Positions 1 through 7,500 of a DNA stretch of 9,116 nucleotides are shown here, one piece after another. The notes beneath the pieces were generated by a model. It was not told where the DNA came from. It ran no database searches and saw nothing but the letters and a program-made list of their open reading frames with translations. This DNA comes from an uncultured Elusimicrobium sp. (lineage in GTDB: Bacteria; Elusimicrobiota; Endomicrobiia; Endomicrobiales; Endomicrobiaceae). Every line of letters starts with the position of its first letter. The stretch's first letter is position 1. Position numbers and translations under genes: made by a program. The stretch lies in NCBI GenBank assembly GCA_902761395.1, contig CACWKJ010000032.1:1-9116 (forward strand), written 5' to 3'.

Positions 1-84
1 ATTAAGGGGATCAGCCAAAATAATATACACCTATAACAACTGCTTTTTTGGACTCTGAATGTGCCATCGGTTTCCCAATAGCTC

Positions 85-103
85 ACCGTATTCTACATAC
101 GGT
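85..103. repeat. Short perfect hairpin (7-bp stem, 5-nt loop)
   Basis: ACCGTAT at 85-91 is followed by a 5-nt loop and ATACGGT at 97-103. The stem is more GC-rich than its surroundings. There is no T-run directly after it on the + strand; an A-run (107-112) follows instead, so a factor-independent terminator reading rightwards is not supported. Read on the minus strand, the T-run lies before the stem, which does not fit either. It may belong to a structured RNA or mobile-element end whose remainder lies outside the window. Confidence 0.4.
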
Positions 104-147
104 TCCAAAAAACAATATTAAGTTTTAAACTACAAAGAAAGTATAGC

Positions 148-178
148 AAATTTTTAGATTCATAATCTATAAAAATTT
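148..178. repeat. AT-rich hairpin with a two-base bulge
   Basis: The left arm 148-160 pairs with 164-178 around a 3-nt loop (CAT). The inner six pairs (AGATT-type arm) are perfect, then two unpaired bases (TA) interrupt the right arm, and seven further pairs follow. It is not followed by a clear T-tract. It could be an RNA element or simply a product of high AT content. Confidence 0.35.
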
Positions 179-199
179 TATAGTTTGAGGCGAAACAAA

Positions 200-264
200 G
201 AATTTTAAAGCTGTAGTGTATGTAGTTTGTAGCGAAGCGAACTATACATGAAGTTTTAAAATTC
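200..264. repeat. Long imperfect inverted repeat (about 65 nt)
   Basis: The outer arms 200-212 and 252-264 pair over 13 positions including one G-U. After a short mismatched stretch the inner arms 217-229 and 238-248 pair with a 2-nt bulge (222-223) and one G-U, closing an 8-nt loop (TAGCGAAG). Both arms contain the TTTTAAA string also seen at 123 and 288. Such a long two-part hairpin between genes suggests a repetitive extragenic palindrome or a structured RNA. No coding potential was found in it. Confidence 0.45.
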
Positions 265-307
265 GAAGTTGCAGCCCAAAATATAAATTTTAAACAATTT
301 CATTTCA

Positions 308-337
308 TTGCTAATTATTGATAATAATTAGTATAAT
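308..337 (+). promoter_or_regulatory. Candidate sigma70 promoter of the lipoprotein operon
   Basis: A -35 like TTGCTA (308-313) and a perfect -10 TATAAT (332-337) are separated by 18 bp, placing transcription start near 344, about 40 nt before the first ATG. No other good promoter lies before the four closely packed genes that follow, so it probably drives all of them. AT-rich DNA produces chance matches, which limits confidence. Confidence 0.5.
311..331. promoter_or_regulatory. Perfect palindrome inside the promoter spacer, possible operator
   Basis: CTAATTATT (311-319) and AATAATTAG (323-331) form a perfect 9-bp inverted repeat around a 3-nt centre. It fills the space between the proposed -35 and -10 elements, where a dimeric repressor would block RNA polymerase. 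The operator role is inferred from position and symmetry only; no regulator family is identified. Confidence 0.35.
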
Positions 338-372
338 AACTGGATAGAATATTTTGAAAATAAAATATAAAT

Positions 373-378
373 AAGGAG
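373..378 (+). promoter_or_regulatory. Shine-Dalgarno of the LpoB-like gene
   Basis: AAGGAG lies five bases before the ATG at 384. It is the best ribosome binding site in the window and fixes the start of the first gene. Confidence 0.85.
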
Positions 379-383
379 TTAAA

Positions 384-1013
384 ATGAAGAAATTATTTTT
401 GATGGGTTGTTTGTTAAGTTTTGCAGTAGTATTGTTTTCTTGCTCTTCAGCACCGAAAGTTACAAGAGTAGATGAAAACGAACAAATTGATTTAGATGAA
501 AACGAACAAATTGATTTGAGCGGTAACTGGAACGATACAGATTCCAAACTTGTTGCCGGTGAAATGATTGAAGATTCATTATCAAGACCTTGGTTGGAAA
601 ATTTCATGATGAAAAAACAAGCTAAGCCGAGAATTATTGTCGGAACAATTTTGAACAAAAGCGATGAACACATAAGCACCGAAACATTTACAAAAGATCT
701 TGAAATCGCTCTTTTAAATTCCGGTAAAGCATCTTTCGTTGCATCTAAAGATCAAAGAGAAGAAATAAGAGAAGAAAGAATGGACCAGGCAGATTTTTCT
801 GATCCTGCAACAGTAAAAAAATTCGGTAAAGAATTAGGTGCCGATTATATGTTGAAAGGTCAAATAAACACCATAACCGATGCAGCAGGAAAAACAACAT
901 TGAAATATTATCAAACAGAACTTGAACTTATCGACATTGAAACAAACGAAAAAGTTTGGATAGGTCAAAAGAAAATTAAAAAAGTTGTAGGAAAAAGCAA
1001 ATATAAAGCTTAA
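384..1013 (+). CDS. lpoB: LpoB-like outer-membrane lipoprotein (penicillin-binding protein activator family)
   Basis: The 209-residue product begins with a lipoprotein signal peptide: K2-K3, a hydrophobic stretch to about residue 18, then F-S-C with lipidation expected at C20. A short acidic linker follows (about 22-46) containing two copies of DENEQIDL (30-37 and 38-45). The rest (about 46-205) resembles the LpoB/YcfM fold: the opening LSGNWND, a beta strand RIIVGTILNKS, the segment ELGADYMLKGQI, and a final KVWIGQKKIKK strand. In Enterobacteria LpoB crosses the periplasm to activate PBP1b. Whether this homologue does so is unknown, and no penicillin-binding protein gene is nearby. The following COG3014-like genes match neighbourhoods known for this family. 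The start is set by ATG with AAGGAG. Family assignment is fairly sure; activation of a transpeptidase is inference. Confidence 0.82.
   Translation: MKKLFLMGCLLSFAVVLFSCSSAPKVTRVDENEQIDLDENEQIDLSGNWNDTDSKLVAGEMIEDSLSRPWLENFMMKKQAKPRIIVGTILNKSDEHISTETFTKDLEIALLNSGKASFVASKDQREEIREERMDQADFSDPATVKKFGKELGADYMLKGQINTITDAAGKTTLKYYQTELELIDIETNEKVWIGQKKIKKVVGKSKYKA
471..518 (+). repeat. 24-bp in-frame tandem duplication in the lipoprotein linker
   Basis: The units 471-494 and 495-518 are identical except for the last base (A versus G, both leucine codons). Each encodes DENEQIDL. The duplication keeps the frame and lengthens the acidic linker between the lipid anchor and the folded domain by eight residues. 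Near-perfect nucleotide identity indicates a recent slippage or duplication event. Confidence 0.95.
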
Positions 1014-1020
1014 GTAAATA

Positions 1021-2487
1021 ATGCACTTAAAAAGAGTTAAATATTTTATACTATCGTTAATATTCATAAGTTTAACTTCTTGTGCAACAACAAAAGTAAA
1101 CGAATTTCATAATACATTAGCACCACTTATAGAACAAAGAGATATAAGTGGTGCTGTTGATTTTGCTTCGGATTTTTATCAAAATTGCGATAAATATAAC
1201 AAACTTTTATATTCGTTGGAACTCGGCTTTTTGTACCATTTAAACGGCAATTATAAAGAAAGTAACGAAACCTTCGAAAAAGCAAAATATATTTATTCAA
1301 TGAAAGATTACACTTCAACATTTTTCAACGACGATACATTGTTACCCAGTTACTATTTGGGTGAAAATTATGAAATGGCATATGCAAACTTTTTTTGTGC
1401 ATTAAACTATTTAAAAACAAGAAGATTAAAAGGCAAAAGAGACGAAGCCGCCGTTGAAGCAAGACAAGTTAACAACCTTTTCAATAAAGTAAAAATAGAC
1501 GAAAAAAATGCTTTGTATAAAGATGATCCTTTCATAAGATATTTTATGGGACTTGTATACCAAAATGCAGGGTTCCTTAACGATGCGATGGTATCTTACA
1601 AGTTGGCACTTTTGGCTTATGCAAACTACAACATTTGCGACATGAAAGTTCCCGAAGATTTAGTGAACAATTTGTACACTATTTATTGCCATTACGGGCT
1701 TGAACAGGATGCAAAAAGTTTAAGAAAGACTTATCCTTATGCAAAACAACTGTACACCAACGATAACGGAACATTGTTTATAGTAAACTATAACGGACTT
1801 GCTCCCAAAAAAGTTGAAGAAGTTGTAACTTTAACTTTTGATTTCGCATGGGCAAACTATTACAAAACAAACAACATGTACAGATACGAGGTGGAAAGAG
1901 AGTTTAATGTTCATGAAGTATCTGCAGCATTTGCCGTATATCAGGAATATTATAACAGAATAAAATCTTTTGAAATCGAAGCAACGGACGAACAAGACAG
2001 CACAAAAAAGTATCGTTCGAAAAGTTATCTTGTAACGGATATTGCGGCAATACTGGAAAAACATTTGCCGGAACCTAATTACAGATCAGTATTTTATTCA
2101 AGAATAAACAAATATGTTGCAGGTTTCAGAGAAATAGAATATATCCGCGAACACTATGAACAAAAAAAGCAAGACATTTTAAACGACAGAGATTTAAGCA
2201 AAAACAACAAAATAAGATTGTTGGAACGACTCGACAGAGATACGGCAGACAAAATCAGAACGGTAAAAGAAAGATCCAACACACTTAACAGAGTAGATTT
2301 AAGATCCTGGAGAAGTTTGCCGGAACAAGTAAATATGGCAACATTGAGTTTACCTAAAGGAAAATATAATATAATAATAAAGTACTTGGATAAAAACGGT
2401 AAAACAGTTGAAACAAAAGAACTTAAAGCTAAAATAAGAAAGAACAGAAACAGATTTTTGTTAACGAACTCTTTTAAAGGACATTAA
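1021..2487 (+). CDS. COG3014-like TPR lipoprotein, first paralogue
   Basis: The 488-residue protein has a lipoprotein signal peptide ending in LTSC (lipidation at C21). Residues about 60-240 are TPR-like helical repeats, including LELGFLYHLNGNYKESNETF, EAAVEARQ and IRYFMGLVYQNAGFLNDAM. Next comes the strand motif FIVNYNGLAPKK (253-264), and near the C-terminus DLRSWRSLPEQVNMA (426-440) followed by a beta-rich end. These match, from memory, the uncharacterised COG3014 family, often found beside lpoB. Residues about 371-420 are a highly charged, probably coiled-coil stretch that replaces a more hydrophobic segment in the paralogue downstream. The ATG lies 7 nt after the previous stop with an in-frame stop just upstream and no clear Shine-Dalgarno, so translation may depend on coupling. 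It shares its TAA with the next ATG (TAATG). A periplasmic scaffold role is inference. Confidence 0.85.
   Translation: MHLKRVKYFILSLIFISLTSCATTKVNEFHNTLAPLIEQRDISGAVDFASDFYQNCDKYNKLLYSLELGFLYHLNGNYKESNETFEKAKYIYSMKDYTSTFFNDDTLLPSYYLGENYEMAYANFFCALNYLKTRRLKGKRDEAAVEARQVNNLFNKVKIDEKNALYKDDPFIRYFMGLVYQNAGFLNDAMVSYKLALLAYANYNICDMKVPEDLVNNLYTIYCHYGLEQDAKSLRKTYPYAKQLYTNDNGTLFIVNYNGLAPKKVEEVVTLTFDFAWANYYKTNNMYRYEVEREFNVHEVSAAFAVYQEYYNRIKSFEIEATDEQDSTKKYRSKSYLVTDIAAILEKHLPEPNYRSVFYSRINKYVAGFREIEYIREHYEQKKQDILNDRDLSKNNKIRLLERLDRDTADKIRTVKERSNTLNRVDLRSWRSLPEQVNMATLSLPKGKYNIIIKYLDKNGKTVETKELKAKIRKNRNRFLLTNSFKGH
2476..2481 (+). promoter_or_regulatory. Shine-Dalgarno inside the preceding gene
   Basis: AAAGGA lies five bases before the ATG at 2487 and within the last codons of the upstream gene. 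With the one-base TAATG overlap it supports translational coupling of the two paralogues. Confidence 0.7.
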
Positions 2488-3911
2488 TGAAAAAGTTATA
2501 CTCTTTATTAACACTTTTTGTTTTTATAATGTGTTCATGTTCAAGTTTGAACAGTTACTATTCAAAACTTGAAAAAGACATGATGACCAACCATACCGAA
2601 CAGGCACAAAGTTTAACTTCTTCATCGGAAAAATCTTACGGAAACAAGAACAAACTGTTATATTATCTCGATTTGGGTTTTTTAAAACATTTATCAAAAA
2701 AGTATGAAGAAAGTAATGCCGTTTTCGAACAGGCAAAACAGATATACGATGAAAACTATACAAAAAGTATTTCCGCGGGAACAGTATCTTTATTTTCAAA
2801 CGATAACGTAATTCCGTATTACGGTAACCCTTACGAAATGGCTTATGTAAATGTTTTTTGTGCACTAAACTACATTTTGCAAGGTAAAGACAACGAAGCA
2901 GTGGTTGAAGCAAGACAGTTCGACAACTTACTTAAAAAACAAGTTACAGACAGTAAAGGAAAAGCATTTTATACGGATGATCCGTTTATAAGATATTTTA
3001 TGGGAATAGTTTACGAAAATGCGGGATATTATAACGATGCGCTTGTATCTTATAAACTCGCTTTAAAAAATTATGAACATGCCAACGAATACAATTTGGA
3101 ACCGCCGAAAGATTTAATATCAAGTTTATACTATTTGTACACAAAGTTAGGTTTTTCGCAGGAAGCTAAAGATTTAAAAGAACAATATTCCGTGTCTGCT
3201 CCCGTACAAAACGGTAACGGCGGTGAAGTTATAATAGTAAACTATAACGGTTTATCACCGAAAAAAATAGATCATATAACGGAAATGTCTTTCTATAAAG
3301 CATGGCCGTATTTTACATCCGCAAAAATTGAAAACGACGAACAGGAAAAAGCACAAAAAGTAATATCGGCAGTACAGGCAGGTATTTCCGACAGTTACCT
3401 GAAAATCGCTTTCCCTCAATATGAAAGATATGAAAACAGAATTTCGTCTTTCATTGTGGAAGAACTGAATTTCGAAAACAAAGAAACCGGTTTGCAATAC
3501 AAAAGTTATGAAGCAAGCGATATAGGAACTTTGTTGATAAATGCATTGCAAGACGAAACTTCATCGGTATATGCAAAAACGATAGCAAGAGCCGTAGGCA
3601 GATATGTTCTTTCAAAAGTTATTACAGACCAGGTAAGACAACACGAAAACAAAGATACTTACGGGTTAAGCATATTAACCAACAGTGTATTAAACATTGC
3701 AAATTCTTTAATTGAAAAAGCAGATAAAAGGTCCTGGAGAACTTTACCGGAACAAATAAATATGAGCAGAATATATTTACCGGAAGGAATTCATACATTA
3801 AATATTAAATATTTGGATTCATCATCGAATGTTGTTTCTCAGGAACAAATAGTGGTACATGTAGAAAAAGGTAAAAAAACTTTTGCAATAACAAAATCTT
3901 TTAAAAGTTAA
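2487..3911 (+). CDS. COG3014-like TPR lipoprotein, second paralogue
   Basis: The 474-residue product has a lipoprotein signal peptide with C18 as the likely lipidated residue (sequence IMCSCSS). It aligns along its length with the gene just upstream: LDLGFLKHLSKKYEESNAVF (61-80), NPYEMAYVNVFCALNY (114-129), EARQFDNL, DDPFIRYFMGIVYENAGYYN (164-183), the motif IIVNYNGLSPKK (249-260) and KRSWRTLPEQINMSR (414-428). The region before the last motif (TIARAVGRYVLSKV, 365-378, then a hydrophobic helix around 392-409) looks more like the usual family form than the charged segment in the first paralogue. The pair therefore arose by duplication and then diverged. The protein is expected to be anchored in the envelope, with TPR repeats for protein binding; its partners are unknown. 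Confidence 0.85.
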   Translation: MKKLYSLLTLFVFIMCSCSSLNSYYSKLEKDMMTNHTEQAQSLTSSSEKSYGNKNKLLYYLDLGFLKHLSKKYEESNAVFEQAKQIYDENYTKSISAGTVSLFSNDNVIPYYGNPYEMAYVNVFCALNYILQGKDNEAVVEARQFDNLLKKQVTDSKGKAFYTDDPFIRYFMGIVYENAGYYNDALVSYKLALKNYEHANEYNLEPPKDLISSLYYLYTKLGFSQEAKDLKEQYSVSAPVQNGNGGEVIIVNYNGLSPKKIDHITEMSFYKAWPYFTSAKIENDEQEKAQKVISAVQAGISDSYLKIAFPQYERYENRISSFIVEELNFENKETGLQYKSYEASDIGTLLINALQDETSSVYAKTIARAVGRYVLSKVITDQVRQHENKDTYGLSILTNSVLNIANSLIEKADKRSWRTLPEQINMSRIYLPEGIHTLNIKYLDSSSNVVSQEQIVVHVEKGKKTFAITKSFKS

Positions 3912-3913
3912 CT

Positions 3914-4504
3914 ATGAACAACGAAATTGTAAACTTAAAAATTGATTATGAAGATGTGCTTGTAAGAATGGGTGCAAACAAGTACAGAACAAAAATCGAT
4001 ACCAAAATAGAAACTTCCATTTTGGAAACAATAGATTTGGCAAAAAAGTTGTTACAACCGAAATATGCCATATCCATGGCAACAAAAAAAATAAAAGATA
4101 ACGACATATTTTTAGACGATTTTCGTATAACCAGTAAAGATATTTTCAGATTATTGGAAAATTCGGAACAAGTTTGCGGACTTATAGCAACAATAGGGTT
4201 TTCCATTGATACAAAAATTTCTTTTTTCCTGGAACAAAAAGAAATTATGCCCGCATTTATTTTAGATTCCGTAGGTTCGGTGGCAATAGAAGAGTTGGTA
4301 GAAAATATATGTAACGATGTAAAAGAAAAGTTCGGACCTACAACAATGAGATTTTCGCCCGGATACGGAGATTGGCCGATACAAAACCAAAAAGATTTTT
4401 TGCAGTGGTTAGGTGCGGAAAAAATAGGTATAACTTTATCCCCCACTTTTCAAATGGTACCGAGAAAATCCGTTTCGGCTTTATTTGGAATAACAAAAAA
4501 ATAA
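3914..4504 (+). CDS. Stand-alone MetH reactivation (AdoMet-binding) domain protein
   Basis: The 196-residue protein has no signal peptide and should be cytoplasmic. It matches the C-terminal activation domain of cobalamin-dependent methionine synthase, which binds S-adenosylmethionine to remethylate oxidised cob(II)alamin. Visible family features are the segment LIATIG (90-95), the helix DSVGSVAIEELVENIC (118-133), and the AdoMet-site signature RFSPGY...P (R146, P149, G150, Y151, P155), followed by GAEKIGITLSPTFQMVPRKS (167-186). It lacks the homocysteine, folate and cobalamin domains, so it must work with a separate partner. Thermotoga maritima has a comparable split arrangement (TM0269 is a separate activation domain). 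It starts 2 nt after the lipoprotein gene, without an obvious Shine-Dalgarno, and is probably co-transcribed. A role in reactivating another corrinoid protein is equally possible. Confidence 0.85.
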   Translation: MNNEIVNLKIDYEDVLVRMGANKYRTKIDTKIETSILETIDLAKKLLQPKYAISMATKKIKDNDIFLDDFRITSKDIFRLLENSEQVCGLIATIGFSIDTKISFFLEQKEIMPAFILDSVGSVAIEELVENICNDVKEKFGPTTMRFSPGYGDWPIQNQKDFLQWLGAEKIGITLSPTFQMVPRKSVSALFGITKK

Positions 4505-4512
4505 TAATGATA

Positions 4513-4541
4513 TTTACAGTAAAAAAGACTATACTTATAAG
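4513..4541 (+). promoter_or_regulatory. Candidate sigma70 promoter of the giant secreted protein gene
   Basis: TTTACA (4513-4518) and TATAAG (4536-4541) are spaced by 17 bp, each one base from consensus. Transcription would begin near 4548, leaving a 5' leader of about 40 nt. Read-through from the upstream operon is also possible, since no strong terminator is seen between the genes. Confidence 0.4.
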
Positions 4542-4547
4542 ATAGAG

Positions 4548-4571
4548 TAAGTTTATTTTTTTATTAACTTA
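4548..4571. repeat. Weak inverted repeat in the leader of the giant gene
   Basis: TAAGTT (4548-4553) and AACTTA (4566-4571) flank a 12-nt T-rich loop. A second overlapping pairing, ACTTA (4533-4537) with TAAGT (4548-4552), is followed by a T-rich stretch and could act as a weak terminator for the operon. Both stems are short and AT-only or nearly so, so neither is convincing. Confidence 0.2.
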
Positions 4572-4586
4572 TTTGGCGGTTTTATT

Positions 4587-7500
4587 ATGAATATAAAAAA
4601 GTTTATATCTTTAGTAACGGCAATATGTTTTGTATCGTTATCTTTCAGCGATATAATCTATTGCCAATATCCCGCAGATGTTACAAGCCCGTTATCAGAA
4701 CAAAATTTGGGCTCGGTAACATTTTCAAACATAAAAGATTCACAAAATGTTGTTATAAACATTCAAGATCTTCACGGCAACTCTCAAGTACAAAAGAACA
4801 TATATTCCATACTGAAACAGTTGTCCGAAAAAAATGATATAAAAGCAATATATTTGGAAGGGGCAAGCGACAAAGTTGATGTTTCCTGGTTACAAAATCC
4901 GGACAAAACAACTCAAACGGAAGTTTCCGATATATTACTTAATATGGGTATTTTAACCGGAACGGAATATTTTGTTTTAAACGATACAAAAAATATTCCT
5001 TTATACGGTCTTGAAAACAAAAAGGTTCACCAAGACAACATTAACAGATTATCTTTAATGATTAACGATACCGATTTTGTAAAAGAAAAGTTGTTAAGCA
5101 TAAAAAAAGATTTAACCATTTTAAGCAACAGGTTTGTAAATTCACAAAGCAAAAACTTTTCCAACCTTATAAACAGTTATAAAACAAAAGAAATCGACAC
5201 TTTACACTTTTATTCGGCATTAATAAATTATGTTGATACAATATCTAAAAATCCAAACAAGTATAACAATTTAATAAACTTACAAAAAGAAGATTATCCC
5301 GACTTGTATTTGTTTAGGGACATGTTGGCATTGGAAACAAAAATAAATAAAAAGAAACTTCCTAAAGAAATACAAAATGTTTTGGCAACCATAAAAGAAA
5401 ACTTAACGATACAAGAATACAAAAACTTTTTAAATGTGACCGGCGACACAAAAAACTTAATTAACTACATAAACCGATTCTGTTCTACAAAAAACATAAA
5501 TTTGGCAAAAAAGTATCCGAACATAAACCTTATGATACAGTACCAAACCAAATCCGAAAACATAAACCTCGCAAATGTGTTAAAACAGGAACAGTTAATA
5601 ATAAACAATATCAAAAGTTCTTTATCTTTTAATTCCACCGAATACGAAATTTCTTTCTTAAACGATTTTTATGTATATTTGGAAAGCGCACTAACAAACA
5701 ATTTAACCGCAAAAGATTGTGACTATTTCAACAAATCTGTAGATAAATTCGAAAAATTGTATCCGAAATATGTAGTTTATAACCAACTTAACGATATAAA
5801 AAAAGATATAGACAACTCAAAAGTTTTTTATCAGGTTAACAACGAAAGAAACTTTATATTTTTAGAAAAAATAAAAGATACTTTAAACAAAAATCCAAAC
5901 GGCAAAAATGTTATAGTAGCCATAACTGGCGGATACCATAGTGAAGGGTTAAGTAAATTGTTGGAACAATCGAACATTTCTTTTATATCGGTTACCCCCA
6001 ACACTGCCGCATTAAACAATAATTCAAATATTTATAACAATGTAATAAACGAAGAAAGTTTGCAATACAGTAAAGAAACTTTAGCATTTACGATTGCTTC
6101 TCAAATGCCGGATGCCGCATTTATTAAAATATTGATATCGGCAGGATTGCAAAATAAAGTCCCGTACAATCAAATAAAACAAATTTGTAGAAATATTTTT
6201 AAAGAAGATTTTGCAGATAGCGGCACTTCTTTTACGGTAACAATAAACGAACAACCTTTTACCATAGAACAACAAAACGGCTATGCCGTATTTAATTCCG
6301 ATATTACCGGCACAGATGACGGTTTAGGTAAAGATTTGTCTGTATTGACTCAAGATATAATTTCCGAAGACGGTAACTCCGGCTTAAAACTGTTACTTAA
6401 TTTATTGAACATTATAAATCGTTCTCAACCTTTCGATACATTTTCTTTAACGACAGAAGACAAAATATTCCAAGAAATGATAAACACTTTAGTATTTTTT
6501 GTAGAAAATTTAAACGTACATTTTTCAAACGGATTTGAACGAACAGATATAGAAGAATATGTTAATAATGAAATAGCTCAAAATGATAAAAGAACGGACA
6601 AAACTCTTAACGGCATAGATATAAATACGGCACGATATTTGCCGGGTTTTATTCAGTCTGTTTTATATGAAAACGATAAATCCGAAAAACAAATACAAAG
6701 AAGAATAAAAAAAGCCAAACAAAAAGTTATTGATGATATTGAAACCAAATTTTTGGAAAAATATTACGATGGTTCTTTACAAATAAGCGGTTTAATATCG
6801 ATAATAATAAAAGAAATTTTATCTTTTGCACAAGATTTCGATTTTAAAACATTTGATTCCGCTTCGAAGCCTTATCTGCTTAACTTTATAGATATTTCAA
6901 AAGCATTAACTTACCTTACAGTTTCGGCTTTCTCTTTAGATAACAAAAACACTAAAGGAATAAGTTTAAATCAGGGACTAATAGGTATTTCCAGGCATTT
7001 GCAATATGGCACATTGGTTGAAAGTATGGGGCATGAATTCGCACATGAAATGTTATTACTTATGAAAGATTTTCATCCTTCGGGAAACACTAAAAATCTC
7101 GCGCACGAAACTCATTCTTTTATATTCAGCCTTTTATTCGCACAAATATTTAATGAAATGTTAATATCAGCCTTTTCCGAAGAGCAAGGATACAGAGATT
7201 ATGATAAGTTTATGGTTGATTTAGATAAAATGTTCACCGATACAATAGACAGAAACTTAACAAAAGATTCTCAATCCTTGGAAGAGGTTCCCGATGTACA
7301 TGTTCCTGCTTTAAATTTTATAAAAGTTTTAAACAGATGTTTAGGAAAAGACGGAAAGATAATGAGTTTGGAAAATTTAACATACTTGGCACAAACCGTA
7401 AGAGAAGTTTTTGCAGACAAAAGTTTTGAAGAATTATCTTATTCCACGGTTTTTTACACTATCCTTATGGAATTTGCAAAAAAAGTAAATTCAAATTCGG

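Larger units (their letters stand above)
1..307. other. Intergenic region with no convincing gene; several hairpins
   Basis: No reading frame here has a start codon, a ribosome binding site and a recognisable product. A 34-codon stretch without ATG (24-128, + strand) ends at TAA and could be a gene remnant, but I do not recognise it on either strand. From about 120 onward the sequence is very AT-rich and repeats the string TTTTAAA (near 123, 203, 254 and 288). It folds into the hairpins listed separately. It could be the 3' side of an upstream gene, a small RNA, or a repetitive extragenic element; the sequence alone does not decide. Confidence 0.5.

Noticed and set aside
85..112. Hairpin plus A-run considered as a terminator or as group II intron domain V
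   Set aside because: There is no T-tract on the proper side for either direction, and the stem lacks the conserved catalytic positions and length expected of domain V.
24..128. A 34-codon open stretch on the + strand considered as the tail of an upstream gene
   Set aside because: It is bounded by a stop at 21-23, has no ATG and matches nothing recognisable, so it cannot be an intact gene end continuing from outside the window.
311..679. A 122-codon minus-strand frame spanning the promoter and the start of the LpoB-like gene
   Set aside because: It is the complement of coding sequence with a good Shine-Dalgarno and lipoprotein signal on the other strand. Its low-complexity hydrophobic translation reflects AT-rich DNA.
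3946..4446. A 166-codon open frame on the minus strand opposite the MetH-domain gene
   Set aside because: It lies wholly inside a gene with a clear family signature, its translation resembles no family I know, and it has no ribosome binding site of note. It is a shadow frame.
4587..4670. Lipoprotein signal considered for the giant protein at C26
   Set aside because: The residues before C26 are I-I-Y, and tyrosine at -1 does not fit a lipobox, so ordinary signal-peptide export is more likely.
4625..4837. A 70-codon + strand frame inside the start of the giant gene
   Set aside because: It is out of frame with the long open frame from 4587, which has a signal peptide and conserved motifs; the short product has no recognisable features.
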